This document shows, piece by piece, positions 7,032-13,872 of a stretch of 21,613 bases of DNA; within the stretch, counting starts at the first letter, position 1, and each line of letters begins with the position of its first letter. Below the pieces are notes generated by a model that saw nothing but the letters and a program-made list of their open reading frames with translations, searched no databases and had not been told where the DNA came from. The position numbers were made by a program, and so were the translations under genes. The DNA is taken from the IMG/VR virus record IMGVR_UViG_3300009159_000376, positions 1 through 21,613 of that record; one strand, given 5' to 3'. Source of the DNA: a virus.

Positions 7032-8042
7032 ATGCAAAAAACAATCTTAATAGTCACAGACAACTTACCGGAGCAGATCAATGGTGTGGTTACGACCTAC
7101 AAAAATATTGAGGCGTGTGCGATTCGGGACAACTATCGTGTTGTATATCTTGATCCCGGGAGGTTCCGCCATGTTGATTGCCCTGGCTACAACGAAGTCA
7201 AGATTACCCTTACCAGGAAACGCACCGTGGGCAAGATACTTGAGGAGATCAATCCGGATCATATCCATATCGCCACCGAAGGTCCTTTGGGTCTGTGTGC
7301 TAGACAATATCTTGACCAACACGGTTATCGCTACAACACTGCTTATCATACTAAGTTTCCAGAAGGAATTAGAAAGCTGTTTGGTGTACCTGAGGCTATT
7401 ACTTGGCCTCTAGTACGTTGGTTCCACAAACACTCAGGCAAGGTGCTGACCACCACTGACACAATGGTCAAGGAGTTGCAGGATCACGGATTTGATGGAG
7501 ATGTCATCCCCTGGACTCGCGGTGTTGATCGTGAGGTATTTTATCCTGCACACAGAGTAGAGACTGTGAGTAGATATCTGTTGTGTGTGAGTCGAGTCAG
7601 CAAGGAAAAGAATCTAGAAGCGTTCTTTGAAATGGATTACCCTGGATATTTGAAAGTAATGGTAGGCGATGGTCCGATGTTGGAGACCTACAAGAAGCAA
7701 TATCCCGATGTACATTTTACCGGATACAAAACAGGCGTAGATCTAGCCAGATATTATGCTAACGCTGAAGCGTTTGTGTTCCCTAGCCAATGGGAAACGT
7801 TTGGACTTGTGATGATTGAATCTATGGCCTGCGGTACTCCTGTGGCTGCTTTTCCTGTACAAGGACCTCTAGATGTTGTTGACGAAGGCATTACAGGCTG
7901 TATGAATGAAGACTTGGCTCAAGCAGTGACAGATGCTTTACTATTAGATAGAGATCGAGTCTTAGATGGCAGTCAACGCTGGACTTGGGAAAGAGCCTGG
8001 GCTATCTTTAGAGATAACCTTATACCTGTAAAGTCTTTGTAA
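7032..8042 (+). CDS. agt: GT4 family glycosyltransferase, Agt-like diacylglycerol glycosyltransferase
   Basis: A 336-residue GT-B glycosyltransferase of family 4. The N-terminal domain has the glycine loop LPEQINGVVTTY (12-23) and HIATEGPLGL (79-88). The C-terminal domain has the sugar-nucleotide signature VSRVSKEKN (R188, K193) and the E-x7-E motif from E255 to E263 within WETFGLVMIESMACGTP. It lacks membrane helices, as is usual for peripheral lipid glycosyltransferases. In marine Alphaproteobacteria the gene next to plcP encodes Agt, which adds glucose or glucuronate to the diacylglycerol made by PlcP. The same adjacency here is the main reason for the call; sequence alone would also allow an alpha-mannosyltransferase. 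No ribosome-binding site is evident before the start. Confidence 0.78.
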   Translation: MQKTILIVTDNLPEQINGVVTTYKNIEACAIRDNYRVVYLDPGRFRHVDCPGYNEVKITLTRKRTVGKILEEINPDHIHIATEGPLGLCARQYLDQHGYRYNTAYHTKFPEGIRKLFGVPEAITWPLVRWFHKHSGKVLTTTDTMVKELQDHGFDGDVIPWTRGVDREVFYPAHRVETVSRYLLCVSRVSKEKNLEAFFEMDYPGYLKVMVGDGPMLETYKKQYPDVHFTGYKTGVDLARYYANAEAFVFPSQWETFGLVMIESMACGTPVAAFPVQGPLDVVDEGITGCMNEDLAQAVTDALLLDRDRVLDGSQRWTWERAWAIFRDNLIPVKSL

Positions 8043-8052
8043 TCGAACATCA

Positions 8053-8060
8053 CTTAAATA
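8053..8060 (+). promoter_or_regulatory. T4-type late promoter (CTTAAATA)
   Basis: CTTAAATAATC lies 39 bases upstream of the ATG at 8100 and just after the glycosyltransferase stop. The expected leader of about 34 bases contains AAGGAG, so this gene appears to be separately transcribed late. Confidence 0.55.
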
Positions 8061-8099
8061 ATCATGTGCCACAAGCACACTACCCACAAGGAGCTCAAA

Positions 8100-8387
8100 A
8101 TGAAACTTGAAATGGCAGTACACGGGTTAAATGTTAATTTAGAATTAGATGATAGTGCATACAACGGCTTAGAGATTTTACAACACGTGAAAGATCTAGT
8201 TGACGAACTATCAGCATACGATAAAGTCATGTTGTCGGTAGTATCGATACCAGATGAAGAAAATTACGAAGAAATGTCGGAAGAAGAACATGTCGCTCAA
8301 GCAGCATGGCCTTTTCCAGAAGGTGGATTAGATGATCAAGGCACAGAGATAATTGCTTTTGTTGAACCAGAACACCCAACAGCTTAA
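8100..8387 (+). CDS. Small acidic protein, unknown
   Basis: A 95-residue, strongly acidic protein. The ATG at 8100 is preferred over the in-frame ATG at 8064 because AAGGAG sits at 8088-8093, 6 bases upstream, and the earlier start has no such site and would add a His/Lys-rich stretch of poor coding character. Residues 1-60 look alpha/beta (MAVHGLNVNLELDD, VKDLVDELSAYDKVMLSVVSI), followed by a Glu-rich segment (EENYEEMSEEEHV). No domain is recognised. Acidic small phage proteins are often DNA mimics or inhibitors of host proteins, but nothing specific supports that here. It is convergent with the HAD gene, 55 bases apart. Confidence 0.75.
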   Translation: MKLEMAVHGLNVNLELDDSAYNGLEILQHVKDLVDELSAYDKVMLSVVSIPDEENYEEMSEEEHVAQAAWPFPEGGLDDQGTEIIAFVEPEHPTA

Positions 8388-8442
8388 TTATCAGTCAAAA
8401 TCGGATACAAGATAAGGTATCACTGGAATCCGTAACCAGTAA

Positions 8443-9021
8443 CTATTTTACAATATCGTAGATTTCTTTCCAGTTCTTAACTACAGGATAGTCGCATTCG
8501 TGATGCATATTGTGTCCGTGTTCGACAAGAATACTCCGCAATCCTAGACGTTGCCCAACATCTGCATTTGCAGGCTTGTCTTCAATCCACCACATACCAC
8601 TATCTTTATACGGAGCCAATGCATCGTCTTTGTCTGCTCCTGTATCCAGACAGATAACCGTTTCAATGGCATTGCCAAAGATCTTGCGTAGATTCATTTC
8701 ACGCAGTTTCTGTGCGTTTTTGTCTAGACTTAGGCTTGTGATAACACGGAATTCGTATCCGTGTTCTTCGTGCAGGCGTTTAACATAGTAAGCGGCATCA
8801 CGAAGCGCAGGAAGAAAACCAATAGCTGCGGATTCATTGAATGCCTTGACAACCTTCTTGGCATCCTTTTCTTCTAGCTCATTATAGTGGTGATGTAGAT
8901 AATAGCTGTTCTTATGGTTTACGGTAAGTGTGTATCCACGCTCTTGCATCCAGACTGAAAATGCCCATTCCCAATCTAATAATACGCCGTCTGCGTCTGT
9001 GAGTATAAGTTTGTTTTTCAT
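8443..9021 (-). CDS. HAD-superfamily phosphatase
   Basis: A 192-residue hydrolase with all four HAD motifs: LTDADGV (nucleophile D9, acid D11), VITSLS (T95 or S96), K131 in GADKDD, and WWIEDKPANADVG (E147, D148) for magnesium. The size and short cap resemble the 5'(3')-deoxyribonucleotidase-like and phage HAD proteins, so a nucleotide or small phosphate ester is a likely substrate, though the cap sequence (HKNSYYLHHHYNE) gives no clear assignment. It is on the opposite strand to its neighbours and has its own consensus sigma-70-type promoter, which suggests early expression by host RNA polymerase, unlike the late genes around it. Confidence 0.82.
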   Translation of the reverse strand: MKNKLILTDADGVLLDWEWAFSVWMQERGYTLTVNHKNSYYLHHHYNELEEKDAKKVVKAFNESAAIGFLPALRDAAYYVKRLHEEHGYEFRVITSLSLDKNAQKLREMNLRKIFGNAIETVICLDTGADKDDALAPYKDSGMWWIEDKPANADVGQRLGLRSILVEHGHNMHHECDYPVVKNWKEIYDIVK

Positions 9022-9026
9022 ACCAT

Positions 9027-9055
9027 ATTATAGCATTATTTTGAACAGTTGTCAA
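9027..9055 (-). promoter_or_regulatory. Consensus sigma-70 promoter for the HAD gene
   Basis: On the minus strand TTGACA (plus 9050-9055) and TATAAT (plus 9027-9032) are both perfect and separated by exactly 17 bases. Only 5 bases (ATGGT) separate TATAAT from the ATG at 9021, so the expected transcription start coincides with the start codon and the mRNA would be leaderless. Confidence 0.88.
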
Positions 9056-9060
9056 CCGGA

Positions 9061-9066
9061 TAAGTA
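9061..9066 (+). promoter_or_regulatory. Possible variant late promoter (TAAGTA) for the desaturase
   Basis: GATAAGTAAACA is followed by the ATG at 9071, the same variant and near-identical spacing as at 470-475. It lies back to back with the sigma-70 promoter of the HAD gene. No ribosome-binding site is visible. Confidence 0.3.
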
Positions 9067-9070
9067 AACA

Positions 9071-9772
9071 ATGAACATAATAATCTATACCCTAGTGATG
9101 GTTCAAATCACTATCGCCTGTGTAACGCTGTATTTGCACAGAAGTCAAACACACCGAGCTGTACAATTTCATCCAGTGGTCAATCATATTATGCGAGCCT
9201 GGCTTTGGCTGACCACGGGCATGGTTACTCGTCAATGGGTGGCCATACATCGTAAACATCATCAACGTTCGGATCAAGAGGGCGATCCGCATAGTCCACA
9301 GATCTATGGCATTTGGCGTGTGCTGTTCGGCGGAGCATTCCTATATCATTCAGCCAGCAAAGACACAGCCATGGTCGATTCACTGAGCAAGGACTGTCCT
9401 AATGATTGGATCGAACGCAACCTTTACTCCGCCCACAGTCGCTCAGGGATTCTGTTGATGTTGGTCATAGACCTTGTTCTCTTTGGCCCGTGGGGACTAG
9501 TGGTGTGGGGTATTCAAATGATCTGGGTACCGTTTTTTGCTGCAGGAGTTATTAACGGATTATCACATTACACTGGATATAGAAACTATGATGTAAAAGA
9601 TACATCGAGAAATCTATATCCAATAGCTTTCTGGATCGGTGGAGAAGAGTTGCACAACAACCACCATGCCGATGGTGCAAGTGCAAAGTTCAGCAAGAAA
9701 TGGTATGAGTTTGATATCGGCTGGATGTACATCTGCATACTAAGATTTTTTAAATTAGCAACAGTTAGATAA
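9071..9772 (+). CDS. Membrane fatty-acid desaturase (delta-9 acyl desaturase type)
   Basis: A 233-residue membrane protein with the three His boxes of the stearoyl/acyl desaturase family: HRSQTH (H23-H28), HRKHH (H60-H64) and ELHNNHH (H195-H199), plus SHYTGYRNYD around 165-174. These His bind the di-iron centre that introduces a double bond into a fatty acyl chain in the membrane. Hydrophobic segments lie at about 2-22, 42-52, 127-147 and 148-163. Sequence features such as LTTGMVTRQWVAIHRKHH and AGVINGLSHY resemble proteobacterial rather than cyanobacterial enzymes. It is shorter than typical members (about 300 residues or more) but has the complete catalytic set. It would change membrane fluidity alongside the PlcP/Agt pair. 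Confidence 0.9.
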   Translation: MNIIIYTLVMVQITIACVTLYLHRSQTHRAVQFHPVVNHIMRAWLWLTTGMVTRQWVAIHRKHHQRSDQEGDPHSPQIYGIWRVLFGGAFLYHSASKDTAMVDSLSKDCPNDWIERNLYSAHSRSGILLMLVIDLVLFGPWGLVVWGIQMIWVPFFAAGVINGLSHYTGYRNYDVKDTSRNLYPIAFWIGGEELHNNHHADGASAKFSKKWYEFDIGWMYICILRFFKLATVR

Positions 9773-9775
9773 AGA

Positions 9776-9804
9776 AAAAGCAGCCCGGAGGCTGCTTTTC
9801 TTTT
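9776..9804. terminator. Strong bidirectional rho-independent terminator
   Basis: AAAAGCAGCC (9776-9785), loop CGGA and GGCTGCTTTT (9790-9799) form a perfect 10-bp stem with T-rich runs on both sides. It lies between the converging desaturase (+) and the 90-residue gene (-) and can serve both. Confidence 0.9.
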
Positions 9805-9833
9805 ACCACTATATATTGCTCTATGAGCCAATA

Positions 9834-10106
9834 TTATTTCTTCACGCCGGCGTTGACAAATGCGTACATTTTTTCGGCGGTTTCTAGTACTTTATCAAGG
9901 CCTGGAAACTCAGGCATACCTACTTTAGTAACAATCTGACCAGTCTTCTCATCACGCATGGCTGTCATTTCCCAACCTTGAAATTTAGAGTGGAAGTCTT
10001 CTGTTACCATGCTCTTGGCCATGCCAAGGATGTCTGTGCGGATTTCGTATCCGTTCTTATTGAATTTAACTTCTGGTAGTTTTGGTGCTGTGAAAATTTC
10101 TGACAT
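9834..10106 (-). CDS. Conserved small phage protein, unknown
   Basis: A 90-residue soluble protein. AGGAGA lies about 6 bases before its ATG on the minus strand. The sequence (KLPEVKFNKNGYEIRTDILG, KFQGWEM, GMPEFPGLDKVLETAEKMYAFV) resembles short proteins I have seen in marine T4-like phage genomes, but no function is known to me. It has no membrane segment or Cys. It is 89 bases downstream of the hydrolase gene on the same strand and probably has its own transcript, ending at the shared terminator. Confidence 0.75.
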   Translation of the reverse strand: MSEIFTAPKLPEVKFNKNGYEIRTDILGMAKSMVTEDFHSKFQGWEMTAMRDEKTGQIVTKVGMPEFPGLDKVLETAEKMYAFVNAGVKK

Positions 10107-10195
10107 TGTAATTCTCCTGTGTGTAATGTCTGTGTCTAGCAGCTACTTCTGTTTCGCTGTTAGTTTATTATATAGCCTTAATTTAAAAAAACAAG

Positions 10196-10771
10196 CTATT
10201 TCTTGAACTGTTTTACTCGTTCTTTGATTACGTCAATCACTGGGTCTGCTAACACAACTTCGTAGTGATTGTAGTCCATAGGTACCAATTCCATATCCTC
10301 GTGATGTTTCTGGCTGGCAATGGTCACCACACCATCGTTAGCAGCAAGGATAAATGGACTCTGTCCTTTCACAGTGACTATGTTGGTCCATGGGTGTTGT
10401 ATCTTGATCCTTTTGGCCTGCTTCATTGCCCAACTGCTAGGGCCTATATCACGCATCAAGCGACTAAATGGTAAAAAATACTGTGCATAATCTGCAACCT
10501 CAGCACCGCCATAGGGTGTGCTCAGAGTAACCGCACCTTTTACAGCATGTGGGATAGCAGCAGCAATGTGCAGAGCATAGATGCCACCTAGACTGTGTGC
10601 TATGAATGCTAGGTCTTTGGCATCGGCCAATTGATTCAACATGTCTTCGAGATTGTTTTGAAATCCGTTGCGACTGTCATAGTTGAGATCAAGTCCAGAT
10701 CCTAACTTGCTTCTAATATAATTGAAGCTTTCGCCGGTGGCATTGGCACCGTGTATGTAAACTAGATTCAT
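10196..10771 (-). CDS. Alpha/beta hydrolase, lipase/esterase-like
   Basis: A 191-residue alpha/beta hydrolase. Visible features are the oxyanion-hole strand LVYIHGANATGESF (3-16), the nucleophile elbow IAHSLGG with S60, the acid D146 in AANDGVV and H169 in YNHYEV, which completes the triad. LSTPYGG (83-89) after the elbow is typical of the lipase/PGAP1-like group. The likely substrate is an ester, possibly a lipid, though the sequence does not fix it. The ATG overlaps the stop of the upstream 57-residue gene (ATGA), so the two are translated together from a late promoter. No signal peptide is present, so the enzyme would act in the cytosol unless released by lysis. Confidence 0.82.
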   Translation of the reverse strand: MNLVYIHGANATGESFNYIRSKLGSGLDLNYDSRNGFQNNLEDMLNQLADAKDLAFIAHSLGGIYALHIAAAIPHAVKGAVTLSTPYGGAEVADYAQYFLPFSRLMRDIGPSSWAMKQAKRIKIQHPWTNIVTVKGQSPFILAANDGVVTIASQKHHEDMELVPMDYNHYEVVLADPVIDVIKERVKQFKK

Positions 10772-10941
10772 AGATGTCTGTGATTCTGATCAAACTGTCT
10801 TTGTAATTGTTCTAGTTGAGATATGTTATCGATGCTGTGATTTGACAGATATACTTTGAATCGACTTTCATAAGTATCGCTTTGAAACATAGTTCGCAGC
10901 GTTTTGACCATAGAGGAGATTGAAGTTAATAATGATTTCAT
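10768..10941 (-). CDS. 57-residue protein coupled to the hydrolase
   Basis: A short minus-strand gene from the ATG at 10941 to the TGA at 10768-10770, overlapping the hydrolase start by four bases. The product has a mildly amphipathic N-terminal helix (MKSLLTSISSMVKTLRTMF) and a C-terminal segment YESRFKVYLSNHSIDNIS then QLEQLQRQFDQN. The ending resembles small bacterial proteins of the DUF3563/DUF1127 kind (YL...DL..LE+), but this is a loose likeness. Support for a real gene comes from the canonical late promoter TATAAATA 18 bases upstream and the coupling. It may target the hydrolase to a membrane or regulate it; this is inference. Confidence 0.72.
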   Translation of the reverse strand: MKSLLTSISSMVKTLRTMFQSDTYESRFKVYLSNHSIDNISQLEQLQRQFDQNHRHL

Positions 10942-10959
10942 AGGTGTAAGTGTATGATG

Positions 10960-10967
10960 TATTTATA
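10960..10967 (-). promoter_or_regulatory. Canonical T4 late promoter (TATAAATA)
   Basis: CTGTATAAATACATC on the minus strand carries a perfect TATAAATA, 18 bases before the ATG at 10941. It drives the 57-residue gene and the alpha/beta hydrolase. Confidence 0.8.
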
Positions 10968-10974
10968 CAGTTTG

Positions 10975-10987
10975 TGTGCGGTGCACA
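10975..10987. repeat. Inverted repeat between divergent late promoters
   Basis: TGTGC GGT GCACA is a perfect 5-bp palindrome with a 3-base centre. It lies in the 110-base gap between the minus-strand promoter at 10960 and the plus-strand promoter at 11040. It could be an operator; the rest of the gap shows nothing else. Confidence 0.4.
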
Positions 10988-11039
10988 ATAATTGCGGATG
11001 ACAACAGTGAGAAAATCCTGTAAAATAGATTATATTTGA

Positions 11040-11047
11040 AGTAAATA
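11040..11047 (+). promoter_or_regulatory. T4-type late promoter abutting an ATG
   Basis: AGTAAATACACA is followed by the ATG at 11052, leaving 4 bases. The expected mRNA start falls on the start codon. It drives the three-gene operon 11052-13277. Confidence 0.6.
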
Positions 11048-11051
11048 CACA

Positions 11052-11330
11052 ATGAAACTGAAAACCAGATCGATACTACAGGAACTCAACGAAGTAGCTG
11101 AAATCCGCAACAAGGATGAGCTGTTTGAAAGCCGTGCCACTAATATCATCAATTCAGCTATTAATCTGCTGGAAACGCTGAAAAAACACTATACAGCGGA
11201 ACAAGCAGATGAGCTAGAACGCAGACTGCTGAATGCTATCCGTGGGCAAGATCCTGCCAAATTCACACGGGGCATACGCAAGATCGCAGAATCAAAAAGA
11301 ACCAAGAGACCGTTAGATGAATCACAGTAA
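11052..11330 (+). CDS. Small phage protein, capsid-targeting-like N-terminus
   Basis: A 92-residue, charged, mostly helical protein. The N-terminus MKLKTRSILQELNEVAE has L-x-E sites like those cut by T4 prohead protease. The remainder (TNIINSAINLLETLKKHY, ADELERRLLNAIRGQDPAKF, RGIRKIAESKR) is typical of short proteins seen before nucleotidyltransferase-like genes in marine T4-like phages; its role is unknown. It is the first gene of a tight operon: its end overlaps the next start by 14 bases. A structural or adaptor role for the two downstream enzymes is possible. Confidence 0.7.
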   Translation: MKLKTRSILQELNEVAEIRNKDELFESRATNIINSAINLLETLKKHYTAEQADELERRLLNAIRGQDPAKFTRGIRKIAESKRTKRPLDESQ

Positions 11331-12183
11331 ACTACTAGAAGGCGGCAATGTATTCAAAACTGCTGACAAGCAGAGTTTGACTCAGCGCATTGCTACCAAA
11401 GATGTGCCAGCCACTGTTGACTTTCTTGAAAAGATTACTGGCTTAGACTTTACCCAAGAACTAGATCCAGATGATAAAAAACCTGTGAAATGGTTAGGCA
11501 CCACAGGACGTAAGGAAGATCCTGACGGTACATTTGATCTCAACAGTTCCGGTGATCTAGACCTCAGTGTTGATGCTAGAGAGATTACCAAAGAAGAACT
11601 AATTGCAAAACTGGTAGATTGGTGCAGAACAAACGGTGTTGAAGAAGAGGATATCTTCAACAAAGGCATGAAAAAAACCGACGGTTGGATCAAAGACGCA
11701 GGTGATAATGTTCATTTTAGAACTCCTATACTAGGAGATCAAACCAACGGCTTTGGACAAACTGATTTTATGCTGACAGTCAATCCCAAATTTCAACAAG
11801 GATCTATGATTGGCGGCAAAGGGCAATATCGTGGAGAGCATAGACACATAGTTCTCAGCAGCATTGCTCGTGGGCGAGGAATGAAATATTCACCTAAGTT
11901 TGGACTGCTTCACGGGGACACCAACGAACCTGTAGAAAATGGCGATGACTGGAATGTCATTGCAAAACAACTGTTAGGTCAAACAGCAACAGTCAGAGAC
12001 GTTAAGAGTGTAGATGCTATCATTGCCTACATTATGAAACTGCCTAACTATGACGAACTGGTTGCAGGTGCCAGAGAAACACTGGGCAAGATGGGCATCG
12101 AACTGCCTGTTAAAGAAGCATTTGAAAGCTACGTACCCGGAAGTAATGCGTGGATGCGTAAAATGATTAATATTGTAAAATGA
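11317..12183 (+). CDS. Nucleotidyltransferase-like protein
   Basis: A 288-residue protein with a pattern like the Pol-beta-type nucleotidyltransferase core: WLGTTGRK at 59-66 (the glycine loop), SGDLDLSVD at 78-86 (D80, D82 as metal ligands) and QTDFML with D150 as a possible third carboxylate. The family is known to me from marine T4-like phages, always with an N-terminal LEGGNVF motif, here at residues 7-13. Whether it adds nucleotides to tRNA, protein or antibiotics cannot be told. The distance between the glycine loop and D-x-D is longer than in minimal nucleotidyltransferases, so the assignment is moderate. It is coupled on both sides: 14-base overlap with the upstream gene and ATGA with the downstream one. 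Confidence 0.65.
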   Translation: MNHSKLLEGGNVFKTADKQSLTQRIATKDVPATVDFLEKITGLDFTQELDPDDKKPVKWLGTTGRKEDPDGTFDLNSSGDLDLSVDAREITKEELIAKLVDWCRTNGVEEEDIFNKGMKKTDGWIKDAGDNVHFRTPILGDQTNGFGQTDFMLTVNPKFQQGSMIGGKGQYRGEHRHIVLSSIARGRGMKYSPKFGLLHGDTNEPVENGDDWNVIAKQLLGQTATVRDVKSVDAIIAYIMKLPNYDELVAGARETLGKMGIELPVKEAFESYVPGSNAWMRKMINIVK

Positions 12184-13277
12184 GATACTGGGAACTGCTA
12201 TTAGAAGATGAAGCTCCTCCTGCTAAGAAAGTAGGCAGAGAATTCAACCACCTTGAAGACAAGGTGTTTGTAGAAACTAATGGTGCACTTAAAGTTATAC
12301 AAGCCCTAAAAGCTATAGCCAAACCCGAAACCAGCATCACAATCAAATGGGATGGCAATCCCACGGTGTATTGGGGACGTGATGACGACGGCACATTCCG
12401 CATGGTGGGCAAGAACAACTGGGGACGTGAAGAAGGCAAGAGTTCTAGTCCAGATGAATTGAAATCATTTATTATGAGTCGTGGCAAGGGCGAAGACTGG
12501 CGACCCAAGTTTGCCAGCGATATGGCAGCACTGTGGCCTGTGTTCGAAGCAGCCACTCCCAAAGACTTCCGTGGCTATGTCTATGGCGATATCTTATTCC
12601 ATCCAGGCAAGCCCTACGAAGGCGCAGATGGTAAAATTAATTTTACCCCAAATCAAACCACTTACAGTGTTAGTGTTAAAAGTCCCTACTATCAGAAATT
12701 AATCAAGGCAGAAGTAGCAGTGGCCGCTCATAAACAGTTCGAATACTTTGGTGATACCTCTGGCGAAGACTTTGCCAATCCAGAAAAGTTTTCAACAACT
12801 CCGGAACTGGCAGTATTTGGCTTGACCGCAGTTAGTTATAGACCAGCAGTTGGCGCAGAGAATCTTGCAAAAATCGAAGCATTGGCTAAAAATCAACAGG
12901 CAATCGATAATTTATTAGCACCTGTTACAGGCATGGGCTACTTACGCGATGAGATTTACAAATTTGTTAATACCCAGTCAAAAGCCAAACAATTAGACAA
13001 CATCAACACCGATGCTTTCCTAGCCTTTGAACAAAAGACCCCTGTAAAAGCAGCTAAGATAAAAGCTCACAGTGAACGTCATCCCAAAGTGATGGACACG
13101 ATGTTTGAGCTAGTTCGTGAGATTATGGCAGCTAAAGACGAAGTCATTCGTGAACTTGACGCATCAGGCGGTGATATAGAGCAAAACACCAAAGGCAAAC
13201 CCGGTGGCGAGGGCTATATCATAGGCGGCGACAAATATGTGCCACGTGATCGTTGGACTCCATTTAGAGCTGATTAA
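12180..13277 (+). CDS. Ligase-like (KxDG) protein, DUF6267-type
   Basis: A 365-residue protein that I recognise as similar to the DUF6267 group of T4-like phages. ITIKWDGNP (53-61) contains K-W-D-G like motif I of ATP-dependent DNA/RNA ligases, where Lys (K56) is adenylated. YVYGDILF (133-140) and INFTPNQTTYSV (153-164) fit later nucleotide-binding motifs. The C-terminal half is helical and ends KYVPRDRWTPFRAD. Ligase activity is inferred from motifs only. The N-terminus MRYWELLLEDE resembles a capsid-targeting peptide, so the enzyme may be packaged. It is translated from an ATGA overlap with the nucleotidyltransferase-like gene, implying that the two work together, perhaps in nucleic-acid repair or end modification. 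Confidence 0.72.
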   Translation: MRYWELLLEDEAPPAKKVGREFNHLEDKVFVETNGALKVIQALKAIAKPETSITIKWDGNPTVYWGRDDDGTFRMVGKNNWGREEGKSSSPDELKSFIMSRGKGEDWRPKFASDMAALWPVFEAATPKDFRGYVYGDILFHPGKPYEGADGKINFTPNQTTYSVSVKSPYYQKLIKAEVAVAAHKQFEYFGDTSGEDFANPEKFSTTPELAVFGLTAVSYRPAVGAENLAKIEALAKNQQAIDNLLAPVTGMGYLRDEIYKFVNTQSKAKQLDNINTDAFLAFEQKTPVKAAKIKAHSERHPKVMDTMFELVREIMAAKDEVIRELDASGGDIEQNTKGKPGGEGYIIGGDKYVPRDRWTPFRAD

Positions 13278-13308
13278 CAGTTCAAAACCCCTGATTTTCT
13301 CAATCCAA

Positions 13309-13316
13309 TATAAATA
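13309..13316 (+). promoter_or_regulatory. Canonical T4 late promoter (TATAAATA)
   Basis: AATATAAATACTTG carries the full TATAAATA. The leader to the ATG at 13390 is about 68 bases and folds into two hairpins. This promoter, a good ribosome-binding site and a strong terminator enclose a single gene. Confidence 0.82.
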
Positions 13317-13322
13317 CTTGCA

Positions 13323-13368
13323 TAGGAATCAAGGTGGTTCCTAATATTGCCGATCCCGGAGCGGGATC
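13323..13368 (+). promoter_or_regulatory. Two leader hairpins and upstream region of a late mRNA
   Basis: TAGGAATC (13323-13330) pairs with GGTTCCTA (13336-13343) around a 5-base loop, and GATCCCG (13352-13358) pairs perfectly with CGGGATC (13362-13368) around GAG. The first stem begins at about the expected 5' end. Such 5' stem-loops protect T4 late mRNAs from decay. AAGGAGA at 13377-13383 follows. Confidence 0.65.
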
Positions 13369-13389
13369 AATGATCAAGGAGAACATATC

Positions 13390-13836
13390 ATGGCAGACAT
13401 TACAAACGTATTACAAACCAGCGACAACAGCGGTAACCCAATCACAGCAGCATATGTAAATGCAAACGCATTTAAGAACGAAAATCCATTCACACGTTTT
13501 GGTACACGTTCGATCCGGTTTGTTACAGTAGTAACATCAGGCGGAGCGGGACTTAACATTTCAACTACTCCAACTATCAGTAACAGCAACTTGTCTAAGT
13601 TGGTTCGTTCAGCACAAAACTACGGTGAACTATGTGTAGTTGGCACACCATCAGCAACTGGCGTTATCCTTGGTTTCTACGATGACACACTTAACGACGG
13701 TTCAGCAGCAAGCCCATCACTAAGTGATGCATCTTATGCTAAGATGGAAGCTGAAATCTACGCAGCTTTAGGTTCATGGGCTTCTGGTGTAGTTACTGTA
13801 ACTACAGTAGTTCCAACAGGTGTCACATTCGCTTAA
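13390..13836 (+). CDS. Probable abundant virion protein (148 residues)
   Basis: A Thr, Ser, Val and Ala-rich protein without Lys-rich or membrane segments. The first 60 residues include DITNVLQTSDNSGNPITAAY and a beta-rich middle (SIRFVTVVTSGGAGLNIST), and the end is Val/Thr-rich (VVTVTTVVPTGVTFA). I do not recognise a family. The expression signals are exceptional: canonical late promoter, hairpin leader, AAGGAGA 6 bases before ATG, and a terminator with GCAA tetraloop just downstream. Codons look optimised. This monocistronic arrangement suits a protein made in many copies, such as a capsid decoration or tail-tube-like protein; the role is inferred. Confidence 0.7.
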   Translation: MADITNVLQTSDNSGNPITAAYVNANAFKNENPFTRFGTRSIRFVTVVTSGGAGLNISTTPTISNSNLSKLVRSAQNYGELCVVGTPSATGVILGFYDDTLNDGSAASPSLSDASYAKMEAEIYAALGSWASGVVTVTTVVPTGVTFA

Positions 13837-13872
13837 TTCGAATTAAGTTTATTCTCAGGGATGGGAAGCACT

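Noticed and set aside
8064-8099. Earlier ATG for the small acidic protein
   Set aside because: There is no ribosome-binding site there, while AAGGAG is placed correctly for 8100.
8422-8440. ACTGG/CCAGT hairpin between converging genes as a terminator
   Set aside because: The stem is only 5 bp with a 9-base loop and the T-run is weak, so it is not listed as a terminator.
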